From Lachnospiraceae bacterium (GTDB lineage Bacteria > Bacillota > Clostridia > Lachnospirales > Lachnospiraceae), in NCBI GenBank assembly GCA_910574185.1, contig CAJSZQ010000001.1, forward strand, positions 186,001 to 250,000: a DNA stretch of 64,000 bases, in the 5' to 3' direction. Each line of letters opens with the position of its first letter. Positions within the stretch are counted from its first letter, which is position 1. A program made the position numbers and the translations under genes. A model generated the notes under the pieces. The model did no database searches, had not been told where the DNA came from, and saw only the letters and a list, made by a program, of their open reading frames with translations. Positions 1-8,869 of this stretch are shown here, piece after piece.

Positions 1-359
1 TTTGTTTTGGGCATAATCCCGTTGACGAACTCCGCAGCCTTATTCGCATCGTGGGCCAATTCCATGAAGATGTCGGAATATGCAATGGTGGAAGCGAATT
101 CCTCGCGAACCTTATCGTTCTTAACGAACTGTCTGCCGTCCAGGCTCTTTACACCATAGGCCATGATCACGATCTTCTTGAAATACTCGATAATCTGTTT
201 CTGGTCATCCTCCTTGATGATCTTCTCCAGCAGCTGGGACAACCCGCCGTTCATGGAATATTCAAGCTCCGTCAGCTCGGCCTCCGTCAGGTTGAAATAA
301 AAATCCTCCGTCCTCTGCTGGCCATCGAAATCATAGTAGGTATGGGTTTTCTTTAACAT
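1..359 (-). CDS. Tail assembly chaperone-like protein (3' end outside window)
   Basis: The gene starts at 359 with ATG (protein begins MLKKTHTYYDFDGQQR) and runs off the left edge, so only about 119 residues are seen. The N-terminal pattern of Tyr-Asp-Phe-Asp-Gly followed by an acidic helix with 'FYFNLTEAEL' is typical of tail assembly chaperones that follow the major tail protein in siphophages. It lies directly downstream of the major tail protein and a hairpin terminator, which fits this role. Many such genes carry a programmed frameshift near their 3' end; that part is not in the window. The function is inferred from position and general resemblance. Confidence 0.6.
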   Translation of the reverse strand, partial: MLKKTHTYYDFDGQQRTEDFYFNLTEAELTELEYSMNGGLSQLLEKIIKEDDQKQIIEYFKKIVIMAYGVKSLDGRQFVKNDKVREEFASTIAYSDIFMELAHDANKAAEFVNGIMPKT

Positions 360-383
360 AATTTTCTCCTTTCCATTTGCACA

Positions 384-432
384 TAAAAAACGGAGCCGCA
401 CTTCATCTATCTGTGAGCAGCCCCGTTATACA
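384..432 (-). terminator. Hairpin terminator after major tail gene
   Basis: On the minus strand ACGGGGCTGC pairs with GCGGCTCCGT (10 bp with wobbles) and is followed by a T run (TTTTTTA). It separates the major tail protein gene from the chaperone-like gene, so it probably lets the abundant tail-tube mRNA end here with partial read-through. Confidence 0.75.
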
Positions 433-462
433 TGTTTCGTTATTCAGTTTGCTGTTACGATC

Positions 463-1278
463 TTAACCTGCCTCATTGAAGAACCGAATTACCTCATCCG
501 GCAGAGGCAGCCGTGCCTCGACGGGTTCCGCTGTCGCCTCATAGTAGGTTTTGGCACTGTCAAAAGCCGTATCGGAAGTTTCTGCATACTCGCCGTCCAC
601 CAGCTCATAATATTTCTTTCCAGAGCTGAAATCGGTATCGGTAGTTACAGAAAATTCGCCGTCCTTTCCATAAAGGATTTCCTCAAATGCCGCCAGCTTC
701 TCCGGATCGACCCTTGTGGAATCAATCTGTAAATGTGCTGTCGGTTTGTAGACCTTTCCAGTCTTCGGATTGATCATGTTAATCACTACCGGTGTGGTGG
801 ACACTGACCAGCTGAGCTGAACAGCCTCCGGGCTCTCATTCACGGTATTGCGGGCTCTCTCCGACGGTGCCGCTTTCCCGTTGTACACCAGATGGATCTT
901 ATAACCGTAGTCCGTGTCATCCACATCGTTGCCGATCAGAGTCCGATAAGATAATCCAAACATCTTTCTTGTCTGCTGACCGATATTTACTCCGGGGGCC
1001 ACTTCCGCTGAACCGTCGCATTCATCAAATTCCACGGGAGAGAAGTATGCCTCGATGGTCGCCGCAAACTTCTCAGCGGAAACCAGATTCAGGTATTCAA
1101 TGTTATCCGCATACTGCGGTGTCGACTCTGCCCCGGAAGGGCTCTCGTTTACATTGATCAGACCGTCCCAGGCTACGCCTTTCGGATAAGATGCCTTTAC
1201 GGCGGGGTAAAGAACGCCATGATCCACGCCAGTTTCATAGAGACGCTTACCGACTTCGTCCCACTTAATTTTACTCAT
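463..1278 (-). CDS. Major tail (tube) protein
   Basis: This 271-residue protein sits between head-tail joining genes and the tail chaperone, the usual place of the siphophage tail-tube protein. It starts MSKIKWDEVGKRLYETGVD and has the beta-rich body expected of the family ('GYKIHLVYNGKAAPSERARN', 'SWSVSTTPV'). From about residue 210 there is an added C-terminal segment with two related units (around 'TDTDFSSGKKYYE' and 'SDTAFDSAKTYYE'), which looks like a small surface repeat grafted on the tube subunit. A strong ribosome site (GGAGGTAG) precedes ATG. Assignment rests on position and overall resemblance. Confidence 0.75.
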   Translation of the reverse strand: MSKIKWDEVGKRLYETGVDHGVLYPAVKASYPKGVAWDGLINVNESPSGAESTPQYADNIEYLNLVSAEKFAATIEAYFSPVEFDECDGSAEVAPGVNIGQQTRKMFGLSYRTLIGNDVDDTDYGYKIHLVYNGKAAPSERARNTVNESPEAVQLSWSVSTTPVVINMINPKTGKVYKPTAHLQIDSTRVDPEKLAAFEEILYGKDGEFSVTTDTDFSSGKKYYELVDGEYAETSDTAFDSAKTYYEATAEPVEARLPLPDEVIRFFNEAG

Positions 1279-1292
1279 GAATTGCTACCTCC

Positions 1293-1613
1293 TTAAAAAT
1301 ATAGTGTGAAGACATCGTGATTGAGATTATCTGCCTCGAAATGGGTGTCAAGCTTGCAATATCCCAATTCCAGCAGCTTGCCAGGAATCTCGGAATCCGG
1401 GTCTTCGTCGATGTATGTTACCGTATACTGATTATGTTTACGGTATATCTTGTTGTTTGCTGAATCGGCACGGATGCCGCTCCGTTCATATACGATACAT
1501 GGATAGTCGAGGCTCTTCGACTCAGGGGGCTGAAAATATACGTTGCAGTTTCCAAGAATCCCCTCAAACAGCTCCTGTAGCTTTTCCCTCGGTTTTGCCA
1601 CCGTTATACACAC
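1293..1613 (-). CDS. Tail terminator / tail completion-like protein
   Basis: A 106-residue protein (102 if the second GTG at 1601 is used) immediately before the major tail protein. It has features of tail completion proteins: an amphipathic N-terminal helix, then beta strands ('YPCIVYERSG', 'QYTVTYIDEDPDSEIP') and a short C-terminal strand. There is no ATG near the start; two GTG codons (1613 and 1601) are possible, and the gene begins inside the end of the upstream gene (50-bp overlap), which suggests translational coupling. The role is inferred from the conserved order connector, terminator, tube. Confidence 0.6.
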   Translation of the reverse strand: MCITVAKPREKLQELFEGILGNCNVYFQPPESKSLDYPCIVYERSGIRADSANNKIYRKHNQYTVTYIDEDPDSEIPGKLLELGYCKLDTHFEADNLNHDVFTLYF

Positions 1614-1911
1614 CCCCTATCGTCAATATCAGCCTGGGGTACTGGACTTCCACTCTTGCGATCTTCCATTTCGCCCCCATAAACTCAACGTACCGCATGG
1701 AGTGAAAATTCTGCCTGGCATATGGATCGGCTACAATGCTGATTTCGTTGGCGATATTAAGATTGTCATTCACCTGCCCGGCAGATTCGTACTGGCGCGA
1801 ATTCCGAATCAAATCCCCGAAATACGGTTTTTCAGTTATCTTCGGTCTCCATACGCCCGGCTTCGTTTCCACCGTCTCAGCGTAGCCGATTTTTCCATAA
1901 AACTTTGCCAT
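1564..1911 (-). CDS. Head closure / head-tail joining protein
   Basis: A 115-residue protein lying between the capsid gene and the tail terminator-like gene. It contains 'MRYVEFMGAKWKIARVEVQYPRLILTIGG' in parts (residues near 70-100), a strand-rich region seen in head-closure proteins of siphophages. The start codon is preceded by the conserved ribosome-site block GGAGGAGAAATTCAAA that also precedes the capsid, portal and two other structural genes. Its 3' end overlaps the next gene by 50 bp. Function is by gene order; the family itself is poorly characterised. Confidence 0.55.
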   Translation of the reverse strand: MAKFYGKIGYAETVETKPGVWRPKITEKPYFGDLIRNSRQYESAGQVNDNLNIANEISIVADPYARQNFHSMRYVEFMGAKWKIARVEVQYPRLILTIGGVYNGGKTEGKATGAV

Positions 1912-1932
1912 TTTGAATTTCTCCTCCGATCT

Positions 1933-3795
1933 TTATCCCTGCTCCTCTACCGGCTCCTCAATGGCGATGGCAGAATACACCCTGGTCAGTGCGCCGGAGC
2001 ATCTGGTCTCCAGCAGGGACTTCTCCTGGTTAAAATCAATGTCGAACTGGGTGAAGTGAGTTACTTCGCCACCCTTAGTCGCACCCAGGGAATAGTCTGC
2101 CAGATTCGCGATGATACCCAGCAATTTCTTCGTCTTGTTTTCGGACGTGGTCCGGGTCTTTCCCTCGAACTGTTCTGCCGTCACAATCTCTCCCACATTC
2201 AAGGAAGAGGCCAGCTCCGCCTTAGACGAATAAATCCGTCTTCCGTTCATATCTCTTGCCAGCAGCATGACATTCAGCATATGGGGCGTGCAGAAGAAAT
2301 CGGGGGTGCCGGTGCCCTTGTACTTTTCTCTTGCATACAGGACGGTATTGATGAGTGCCTCGGCCAGGATGTAGTTGAGTCCGAAACTTACCCCGGTGTT
2401 CGTCCCCTGAAGCTCTTTCTTCGCTGCTTCCACGTCCAGATCCACGTGCAGAGTATACAGATCGTCATCGAGCCAGATAGGTCTGATGTGCTCCGGCGAA
2501 ATCTTATCCGCATCGCCCTCATCGCGGCCGTCTCCCAGCATGATTGCCGTGGCCAGTTCTTCGTTCAGCATCATCCTGTCGATGTTGTACAGGTACTGCA
2601 CATAGTCGAGATCCGTGATATCCACGATGTCATCTCTATGCAGGGCGTTCTTTACATACACCGTCTGGGGGTCGGTGGTTCTTCTGACCAGCTTGAAGTT
2701 TCCGGTCAGCTTCTTCTCCTTGCCTTTCTCGTATCCCTTTGCCCTCAGGGCATCGATATTGCGGATGTCCACCTGCCCAGTCCTGATTCTGGAAATGGGG
2801 CTCTTGTGCACTTTCCTCATGACAACGGAAATCCACCCCTGGTCACTGGTAATCAGCTCCGGAGCGCCGGGTCTCACATCCTTGTACTCGGGGAACAACA
2901 GGGTGACATTTCCGTCACCGGTCTGTACAAACCCGCTGCTTGTAGCATCATGCTGAAGCGTGAGGTTATTCTCGTCGGCATAGATCTGGAGTGCAGTCTG
3001 CAGGCTCCCCACCTGGTTGTTCTTTGCCAGGGAAATAATCGCTTCCCCATCGGCATGGCTCAGGATATCCGTTCTCGCCTGCTTCTGATCGAATACGTTA
3101 TGTTTCATGGTCTCATTACCTCCTTTTTTCTCTTCCTCTTTTTTCTTGTCATCGGGGACATCCTTCTGGGACATAATCTCCCCAACAACAGCATAGAAAA
3201 CATCTTTCTGTTTTTTGTTGAAAGTTTTGATGACGTCCTCGATGGTCTCATCATCTTCGCCATCCTTCTTATTCGGATTTTTATCTTTATCATCCGGATT
3301 ATCACTGCCACCGTCTTCGTCCTCTTTCTTGGTGTCGGAATGATAGAGGCTGATCGGTTCTCCGGTGTAGATAATCGCCTCACCATCCGCATCGTCACCA
3401 TGAGAAAGCGCTACCGTATCGATGAACGCCCCAGGATTTGCTCCCGCCAGTACGAGGCTGACTTCCCGAATAGCACCGTGGAGTACATTGGACGCACGCT
3501 CACGAAGCTGATTCGCAAAGATGGATAACGCTGAAACATCTCCGTGTTCCACCAGAAGCTTTGCGTTCCTACCCTGCTCGGTATCGTTGAATGTGCAGTA
3601 TGCATATACGCCGTCTGCACGGTTCTCCAACAATGCATGTCCGAGAACATTAAACGGTCCATTGTGCTGGTGGTTCCATACGAGTGGAACCGTCTGCCCA
3701 TCGTTATCCTTGAATGCATCCTTCAGGATGGTTCTCCCATCAGAGCATTTCAGGTTATTCCGGGTAGCCCAGCCACTAAAGTCGAATTTCTTCAT
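1933..3795 (-). CDS. Prohead protease fused to major capsid protein
   Basis: A 620-residue protein with two parts. Residues about 1-150 resemble HK97-type prohead serine protease: a histidine in 'VWNHQHNGPFNVLG', then 'HGDVSALSIFANQ' and 'REVSLVLAGANPGAFID'. Residues about 155-225 are very acidic and lysine-rich, fitting a scaffold (delta) domain. From about residue 230 ('MKHNVFDQKQARTDIL') it looks like an HK97-fold major capsid protein of about 391 residues. At the junction the DNA carries AAAGGAGGTAATGAGACC before an in-frame ATG at 3108, so capsid protein could also be made from an internal start. It sits between portal and head-tail genes. Protease and capsid are usually separate genes, so this in-frame fusion is notable though not unheard of. 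Confidence 0.8.
   Translation of the reverse strand: MKKFDFSGWATRNNLKCSDGRTILKDAFKDNDGQTVPLVWNHQHNGPFNVLGHALLENRADGVYAYCTFNDTEQGRNAKLLVEHGDVSALSIFANQLRERASNVLHGAIREVSLVLAGANPGAFIDTVALSHGDDADGEAIIYTGEPISLYHSDTKKEDEDGGSDNPDDKDKNPNKKDGEDDETIEDVIKTFNKKQKDVFYAVVGEIMSQKDVPDDKKKEEEKKGGNETMKHNVFDQKQARTDILSHADGEAIISLAKNNQVGSLQTALQIYADENNLTLQHDATSSGFVQTGDGNVTLLFPEYKDVRPGAPELITSDQGWISVVMRKVHKSPISRIRTGQVDIRNIDALRAKGYEKGKEKKLTGNFKLVRRTTDPQTVYVKNALHRDDIVDITDLDYVQYLYNIDRMMLNEELATAIMLGDGRDEGDADKISPEHIRPIWLDDDLYTLHVDLDVEAAKKELQGTNTGVSFGLNYILAEALINTVLYAREKYKGTGTPDFFCTPHMLNVMLLARDMNGRRIYSSKAELASSLNVGEIVTAEQFEGKTRTTSENKTKKLLGIIANLADYSLGATKGGEVTHFTQFDIDFNQEKSLLETRCSGALTRVYSAIAIEEPVEEQG
3106..3130 (-). promoter_or_regulatory. 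Internal ribosome site and start for capsid protein
   Basis: Within the protease-capsid reading frame, AAAAAAGGAGG is followed 10 nt later by ATG at 3108, in frame, encoding MKHNVFDQ. The residues encoded by the ribosome site itself (KKGGNET) have no obvious structural role. This fits production of a separate 391-residue capsid subunit in excess over the fused protease. Confidence 0.6.
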
Positions 3796-3812
3796 TTTGA
3801 ATTTTCCTCCTT

Positions 3813-5069
3813 CTATGTCTGGTTGTTTTCTTCTACTGTTTCTTCAGGTGTGGCATCCGCAGGACTTTCCTTATCCGCGGCCGATTCGCTCAGGTTCTTA
3901 TTGCGCAATTCATCGGCTTTCGGATCGTCCGACGGCTTCATGCCGATAACCTGCCGGATCTCGTTGGATGTCATAATCTCGTTTCTAGTGAACTTGTCTG
4001 CGATCTCAGAAATTTCAGATACAGGAACAAGCTTGAACGGATCTCTGAAGAATTCGATTGACTGCCGCTGAGACCGAGCGGTCTTAGTGAGAAACTTCCG
4101 TTTCATTTCGTCAGCGATTGCTGACAGGATAGGTTCAATCGTCCGATTGTAGTAGTTGAGCATCGTCTTCTCGTCCGCAGTACCATCCAAAATCCCCTGA
4201 GTGATTCCTAACTGGCTGTACAGCATACTCGTCAGGTATTCAATCTGGGACATCAGATTGTTCTCGACGGGTCGATTCAGCTGCGTGATATGCTCCGTAC
4301 CATCGGTATAAGCAATCCCATACTTCGATCCCCGTAATTGATCCTCTATATCCTTGCGCCGGCTCTCGGCCTGCCGACGCCTCGCTTCGGTCTTGATAAT
4401 ATAAGGAAGCTGGATAATCAAATCCAATTTCCCGGAGCCGTTCTGTTCGTCAATCACATCTAACAGATTCAGCTTCCTGATCAGGCGCTGCATCGTGGAA
4501 TTCGGTTCGTTGATAACCGCATAAAGCGGATTCTCAATAATTGCCACCGACTGCTTTGCCATAAGAATATCTTCTTTCTGGCCTGTCCGTTCGTTATAGA
4601 CCCGGACGCGGACATGCTGCGGATACCACTCCAAAATCTGTCCCGTCCGCATAGCATCGATGTCAAAAGAGCCAGGAATCCCATCTCCCGGATCATCATC
4701 CGTGTCCGTCGGGACAATGGCCACGCACCCCTCATCCATCATAGACATGACAACATCCTGAAGAAATGCCCGCCCAGTCTGATCTGCATTGGCTTCAACT
4801 GTAAGGCAATTATTCAGCCCGGAATCGAGCGTCGCAAGAAAGCGGTTATTCTCGTCCAAACGTACATGGAACATATCCACTGCGGCCACATCCATCGCAA
4901 TCCGGTTATAAACCGATGTCACAATGGATCGTTCATTACCCCTTGAAAACCGCATCCTATCCGGGCGGAAAGAATATCCGACGCCAATGTCCCTGTAATT
5001 TCTTGTAGGATCTTTATTAAAGAAAGCATTCCAGGCATGTTTCAGCCTGGCTCCCATTGAAATCTCCAT
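3813..5069 (-). CDS. Portal protein (HK97-like)
   Basis: A 418-residue protein of the usual length and place for an HK97-type portal: between large terminase and the protease-capsid gene. Recognisable stretches are 'RSIVTSVYNRIAMDVAAVDM' (near residue 45), 'WYPQHVRVRVYN', and 'MLYSQLGITQGILDGTADEK' (near 285), the last being the region before the portal stem. The portal ring is the DNA entry channel of the head and binds the terminase. The C-terminal tail is rich in Asp, Glu and Ala, and probably disordered. Its ATG follows the same GGAGGAAAATTCAAA block used by other head genes. Confidence 0.85.
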   Translation of the reverse strand: MEISMGARLKHAWNAFFNKDPTRNYRDIGVGYSFRPDRMRFSRGNERSIVTSVYNRIAMDVAAVDMFHVRLDENNRFLATLDSGLNNCLTVEANADQTGRAFLQDVVMSMMDEGCVAIVPTDTDDDPGDGIPGSFDIDAMRTGQILEWYPQHVRVRVYNERTGQKEDILMAKQSVAIIENPLYAVINEPNSTMQRLIRKLNLLDVIDEQNGSGKLDLIIQLPYIIKTEARRRQAESRRKDIEDQLRGSKYGIAYTDGTEHITQLNRPVENNLMSQIEYLTSMLYSQLGITQGILDGTADEKTMLNYYNRTIEPILSAIADEMKRKFLTKTARSQRQSIEFFRDPFKLVPVSEISEIADKFTRNEIMTSNEIRQVIGMKPSDDPKADELRNKNLSESAADKESPADATPEETVEENNQT

Positions 5070-5084
5070 TTTGAATTTTCCTCC

Positions 5085-5113
5085 AATAAAAAAAAGAACC
5101 GCTTTCGCAATTC
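5085..5113 (-). terminator. Terminator between large terminase and portal
   Basis: Directly after the terminase stop codon, GAATTGC and GCGGTTC form a 7-bp stem around a GAAA tetraloop, followed by nine T residues on the minus strand. It may reduce read-through from packaging genes into the head operon, or serve as a partial terminator. Confidence 0.8.
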
Positions 5114-6859
5114 CTAATCAAATGCCTCTCTGTTCAGCTTATAAGCTACAAACGCATCCATCATTGCGGCAACAGCGTCAATCTTGGCATCGTACCGTTT
5201 CTTAAGCAGCTTTCTGTTTCCGTTCGTGTCTTCCATAACAATGCAGTTCCCCATTGCAAATGTCATAAGTTCTTCATCAAACAGAAGCATCCTTTCTTCA
5301 GAAAGCTTCTTCAGCTCACCTAACGGCACCGATTCCGTTTTAGCTCCCTGGATAACCTTTTCTATACCAAAAGGACCATTCTCGGATTCCCATCTCGCAA
5401 CGAAATCTTTCGCATTGTATGGGTCATAGCCGAAGCAACGTACATCATAGTCACACTGAGCGATATGGTTATCCAAATCCTCGTAGACTTCCATCATGTC
5501 CAGTACGGTGCCAGGCATAACGATCAAACTACCCTCTGCTATGAATTGATCATACTTCATGCGTATTGCAGCCGGAAGTTTCTTCAACGTCAGCTCCGTG
5601 ATGTAATTGCGGGTCTTAACTCCGAAAGAGCCATTTGATAAAGGGAAAAGAAAAGTGAAAGAACAGAAATCATCCCCCTGGGATAAATCCCCTCCGAGAG
5701 AACACGGCAGCTGCCAATAATCCCGCTTTTTATGCGGTAACGTTTCCTCATAAGTAAAGTAATACGTGTATCCTTCCATCGGTATGCCAAACCGCTTTGC
5801 CAGAATATCGTTCCTGGCTGCCGGTGCTTTTTCTGCTCTTTCCACATCCAGCTGATAGGTCTCATAGCTTACTGTTTTTCCGATGTTTGGATTAGCCTTT
5901 ATCCACATTGCCGGATTAGCCACTTCGTCTATGGAATCCAGCCTGTAATACCAGATGGACACATGGGGATTGATGTAATCCCCCTTCAGGATGTCCAGCA
6001 GCTCCATCTTAATCGTGTCGCCGCTTCCGTTTCGCACCGTACCTTCCGAACTGATTGCAACAATCAAATAATCATCCAGTTTCGATGCACCCTGCTCGAT
6101 TGCACCAACCACGTCTTCGCGTATATCCCCGGAAAGCCATTCATCCACCGTCGATACCTTTGGCCTCAATCCCTGAAGCTTATTGATGCTCATGGGGCGA
6201 ACTTCCAGAAGAGAACCTGTTAGAAAATTCTCGATTCCTTTTTTCGTCGATGCCAGCTTCACCCTATTCGCTTTAGAACCAGTCGTATTTTGAAGAGAGC
6301 CATCCGTCAGGAACCGGAAGAATGGTCCTCTGGATCTGGTGATGGCAGTCCGAATGGGCGACATTACCTCATCTGCCTGTTTCATCGTTGGGGCAGTGGT
6401 AATCTGATGGGTTGTTGACGTATCCACATTTAGGAAATAATTCTGGATGCAGGAGCCATACATAGATTTGGCCGCCCCTCTGGCTACGATCAGATACTGC
6501 TTGTTTATGAGCCGCCGCTTTACGTTTTTTCTCACATAGCGGCCGCCATGACCATCAGGATTCGGAACGTACACGCTACGCTCAACAAAGTAATACCATC
6601 CAAATATCTGCTCCGCCCAAAGTTTGAAAGTATCGAGCAATCTCAAATCAGCGCCATCTGTCAGAGTCAGTTCTTCTTCACAGTAGGCAATAAAGCCATC
6701 AATAGCTTTATCGTCGTACCAGATACCCGGATTCGCAATCAGATCGTCAATCCGATTCATCTCCAGTGATATCATCTCACAGACGGGTATTTCGCCTTTC
6801 ATTACGGCATCTCGAAACTGGCCGTAATACTTCGGTGTGGCCGTGTTTGACAATGCCAT
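5114..6859 (-). CDS. Terminase large subunit
   Basis: A 581-residue packaging motor. The ATPase part shows a degenerate Walker A at about residues 126-133 ('ARGAAKSMY'), a Walker B with catalytic Glu at 'VSTVDEW' (about 235-241), and downstream the nuclease half begins near 'GGDLSQGDDFCSF' (about 385-400) with the first acidic metal ligands; further acids lie in 'CFGYDPYNAKDF'. This is the layout of the phage terminase families with a weak P-loop (Ala replacing the usual Gly-Lys-Thr). It cuts concatemeric DNA and pumps it through the portal. It is followed by the portal gene and preceded by structural genes. Confidence 0.9.
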   Translation of the reverse strand: MALSNTATPKYYGQFRDAVMKGEIPVCEMISLEMNRIDDLIANPGIWYDDKAIDGFIAYCEEELTLTDGADLRLLDTFKLWAEQIFGWYYFVERSVYVPNPDGHGGRYVRKNVKRRLINKQYLIVARGAAKSMYGSCIQNYFLNVDTSTTHQITTAPTMKQADEVMSPIRTAITRSRGPFFRFLTDGSLQNTTGSKANRVKLASTKKGIENFLTGSLLEVRPMSINKLQGLRPKVSTVDEWLSGDIREDVVGAIEQGASKLDDYLIVAISSEGTVRNGSGDTIKMELLDILKGDYINPHVSIWYYRLDSIDEVANPAMWIKANPNIGKTVSYETYQLDVERAEKAPAARNDILAKRFGIPMEGYTYYFTYEETLPHKKRDYWQLPCSLGGDLSQGDDFCSFTFLFPLSNGSFGVKTRNYITELTLKKLPAAIRMKYDQFIAEGSLIVMPGTVLDMMEVYEDLDNHIAQCDYDVRCFGYDPYNAKDFVARWESENGPFGIEKVIQGAKTESVPLGELKKLSEERMLLFDEELMTFAMGNCIVMEDTNGNRKLLKKRYDAKIDAVAAMMDAFVAYKLNREAFD

Positions 6860-6877
6860 GCTCTATTCTCCCTTCTT

Positions 6878-7785
6878 TTATAATCCCAACGCTTTTCTTC
6901 CGACCAGAACCATCTGCGAAAATCTTTGCTCGCTTGTTTTCGTGCGGTAAACATCTTTCGGAACGACGGACTCCATGTCAAATACGATTACCGGAGATTT
7001 TGCTTTGAATCCTCCGTATATTGCATCATTCGTATCAAGAACCGCCCCATACCCCGCCTGTTTACAAGCGTTGAAGAACTTTGTCCTCTGTGTATAGGCA
7101 TCTTTGCCTTTGCGTGCGTCTCCCTGGCCATCATATGGGATAACATAATTGAACATTCTATATACTTTCTGCAGCTCATCAGCGGTCGGAACATAATCAT
7201 CATTCCTCATCCGTTTCAAGACATCTCTTGCTTCTCGGTATCCTTTGAACTTGTACTTATCGCTTACGAAATAGCTCTGCATCCGCTCATCATCCGCTCA
7301 TCATCCGTAACGAAATTGTAGAAATCCCGATCTTTCTTATACAAACTCCTGAAAACTTCCGCTCCGGAATCTTCGCTTGCGACTTTTATGTTATGCTTAA
7401 GGGAATTGTTAATCCGATACTTCAGAAATGTCCCTGTTCCGAGGCTGTTTCCGTTTTCGTCGTATATTGTCTGTGGTACCTTTCGGTTGAACAGGGCATT
7501 ATACTGATGCTTGTCCAGTACATTATGGGTGGCGTAAAACATATCGGTGTCTTTTGTCCGGTCACGGTCATACGATAATGTGCTGAGTGTCGTTTTGTCT
7601 GCCCTCAGTACCTCGTCGAAATGTTTCTTGTTGTAGATGCTGTTTGGCTGTTTTCTTTTCTTATAAATAGCTTTCCTTTCCGCTTGGGAATAATCACCGC
7701 CACCAAGTGGGTAAGGAGGGCCATTCCGGTTCCCCCATCTCTGCCCGAGAATACCGTGGTGCCGTAAGTCGTTCCTGCTGTCCAT
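6878..7785 (-). pseudogene. Head-module protein split by an 11-bp duplication
   Basis: Two adjacent reading frames (7785-7264 and 7282-6878) read as one protein if a perfect 11-bp tandem duplication at 7284-7305 is removed: the first ends '...YNFVTDDERMMSG' and the second continues 'ERMQSYFVSDKYKF'. The joined protein would be about 298 residues. Its N-terminus has 'LRHHGILGQRWGNRNGPPYP', a His-His-Gly motif also found in the neighbour at 7814 and, in a variant form, in the RNA polymerase-like protein. The motif is known from structural-region proteins of Firmicutes phages, but its function is not established. The break could be a real mutation, a switchable repeat, or a sequencing error. Confidence 0.7.
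7284..7305. repeat. Perfect 11-bp tandem duplication
   Basis: CGCTCATCATC occurs twice back to back (7284-7294 and 7295-7305). Loss of one copy restores the reading frame of the surrounding gene, so the duplication is the cause of the break. Confidence 0.9.
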
Positions 7786-7813
7786 TTTGAATTTCTCCTT
7801 CCCACGGCATCAT

Positions 7814-8869
7814 CTAGCTCTTAAGCTGATGAATCATCATCATGATACTTGCCGCCGAAGCACCGATTGCGAGAACATCGCCAGTCGTGGACAGAAAACT
7901 GGACACATAATCTCTACCGGATTTGATATGCTCGGTTGATAAAGACTTGTAGTTTCGTTCCAGATTGAGACGGTTAATTGCCGCCTGAAGCTCTTTATCC
8001 GTCATTTTCGACAAATCCATTTTGTCCATCGCCTTTGCCTGTTTACGGTTGGCTCCACGGCTGCTTATGCTCGAAGCAGCCTTTGCCGCATTGCTTGCAG
8101 ACTGCAGTCCAGCTCCGGCATTCTTATAATCATTTGCAACCGTTTGATGGACAGCTCCTCTTGCGCGGCCACTATTGTCGCCACTTACGCGACCGTTCTC
8201 ATCAGAAGATATTCCACTCCCCTGAAGCCGTCTTCTTCCTGCGGACGTCAAAGTACCATCGCTGTTCTGATAACGCCGCACTCCCCAACGCTGACCCAAA
8301 ACACCATGATGGTACAGCTCCGAATGCTTCACATCTGCTGCTTTGGTTCCCGTCTTTGCTGATGTAAGGGGCTTATTCTTTTTAAGGATTTCGTTTACTT
8401 TTTTCTGGACTTCGGAATAATCTTCACCAAGCAAATCTTTCCGGACTGTGCCGTTACCAAAGTTTCCACGGATAACTTCATTAGCCAATGCCTCAACGTC
8501 TTCCTTATCCAGCTTGCTTTCCGGCTCTTTCTGGGCATAATGGTCTGCTACTTTCTGGCGCATACGCTCGATTTCTTCTTTGGATAATTTGTCAGTATCA
8601 ACTCCTGCAAATTCGGCAAGAGTCACCCCAAAATCCTGCCAGTTATCATCCGTTATCTGGGATGGGTCGAACAGCCCCGGATTCTTTTTCAGGGTCGCTT
8701 CAATGTCTTCGTACATTGTTTTTTCCCAGTCTTCAAGTTCTTTGCCACTTGTGTTTTCCGACTGATGACCTCCCTTATAACCTTTAGGGTAAAAATAGGT
8801 TCCGTTCACTCGCTTAATGTATTTATGGTCTTTCCATGTGGAACCCTTTGCGCTATGTTGCAAGCTCAT
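7814..8869 (-). CDS. HHGxLGQRWG-motif head-region protein with C-terminal membrane helix
   Basis: A 351-residue protein in the packaging-head region. It begins MSLQHSAKGSTWKDHKYIKR and has 'YFYPKGYKGGHQ' near the start, a helical middle, then 'YHHGVLGQRWGVRRYQN' at about residue 188, followed by 'DGTLTSAGRRRL'. The C-terminus has a hydrophobic helix ('VLAIGASAASIMMMIHQ'). This motif set is widespread in Firmicutes phages near the portal; such proteins are often annotated as hypothetical or structural. The ATG is preceded by GGAGGAAAATTCAAA. A minor virion or ejected protein is plausible but not shown. Confidence 0.6.
   Translation of the reverse strand: MSLQHSAKGSTWKDHKYIKRVNGTYFYPKGYKGGHQSENTSGKELEDWEKTMYEDIEATLKKNPGLFDPSQITDDNWQDFGVTLAEFAGVDTDKLSKEEIERMRQKVADHYAQKEPESKLDKEDVEALANEVIRGNFGNGTVRKDLLGEDYSEVQKKVNEILKKNKPLTSAKTGTKAADVKHSELYHHGVLGQRWGVRRYQNSDGTLTSAGRRRLQGSGISSDENGRVSGDNSGRARGAVHQTVANDYKNAGAGLQSASNAAKAASSISSRGANRKQAKAMDKMDLSKMTDKELQAAINRLNLERNYKSLSTEHIKSGRDYVSSFLSTTGDVLAIGASAASIMMMIHQLKS

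Noticed and set aside
1543-3528. A 661-codon open frame on the plus strand
   Set aside because: It lies opposite the protease-capsid gene, has a composition typical of a reverse-complement frame (rich in His, Leu, Ile), no ribosome site and no recognisable family.
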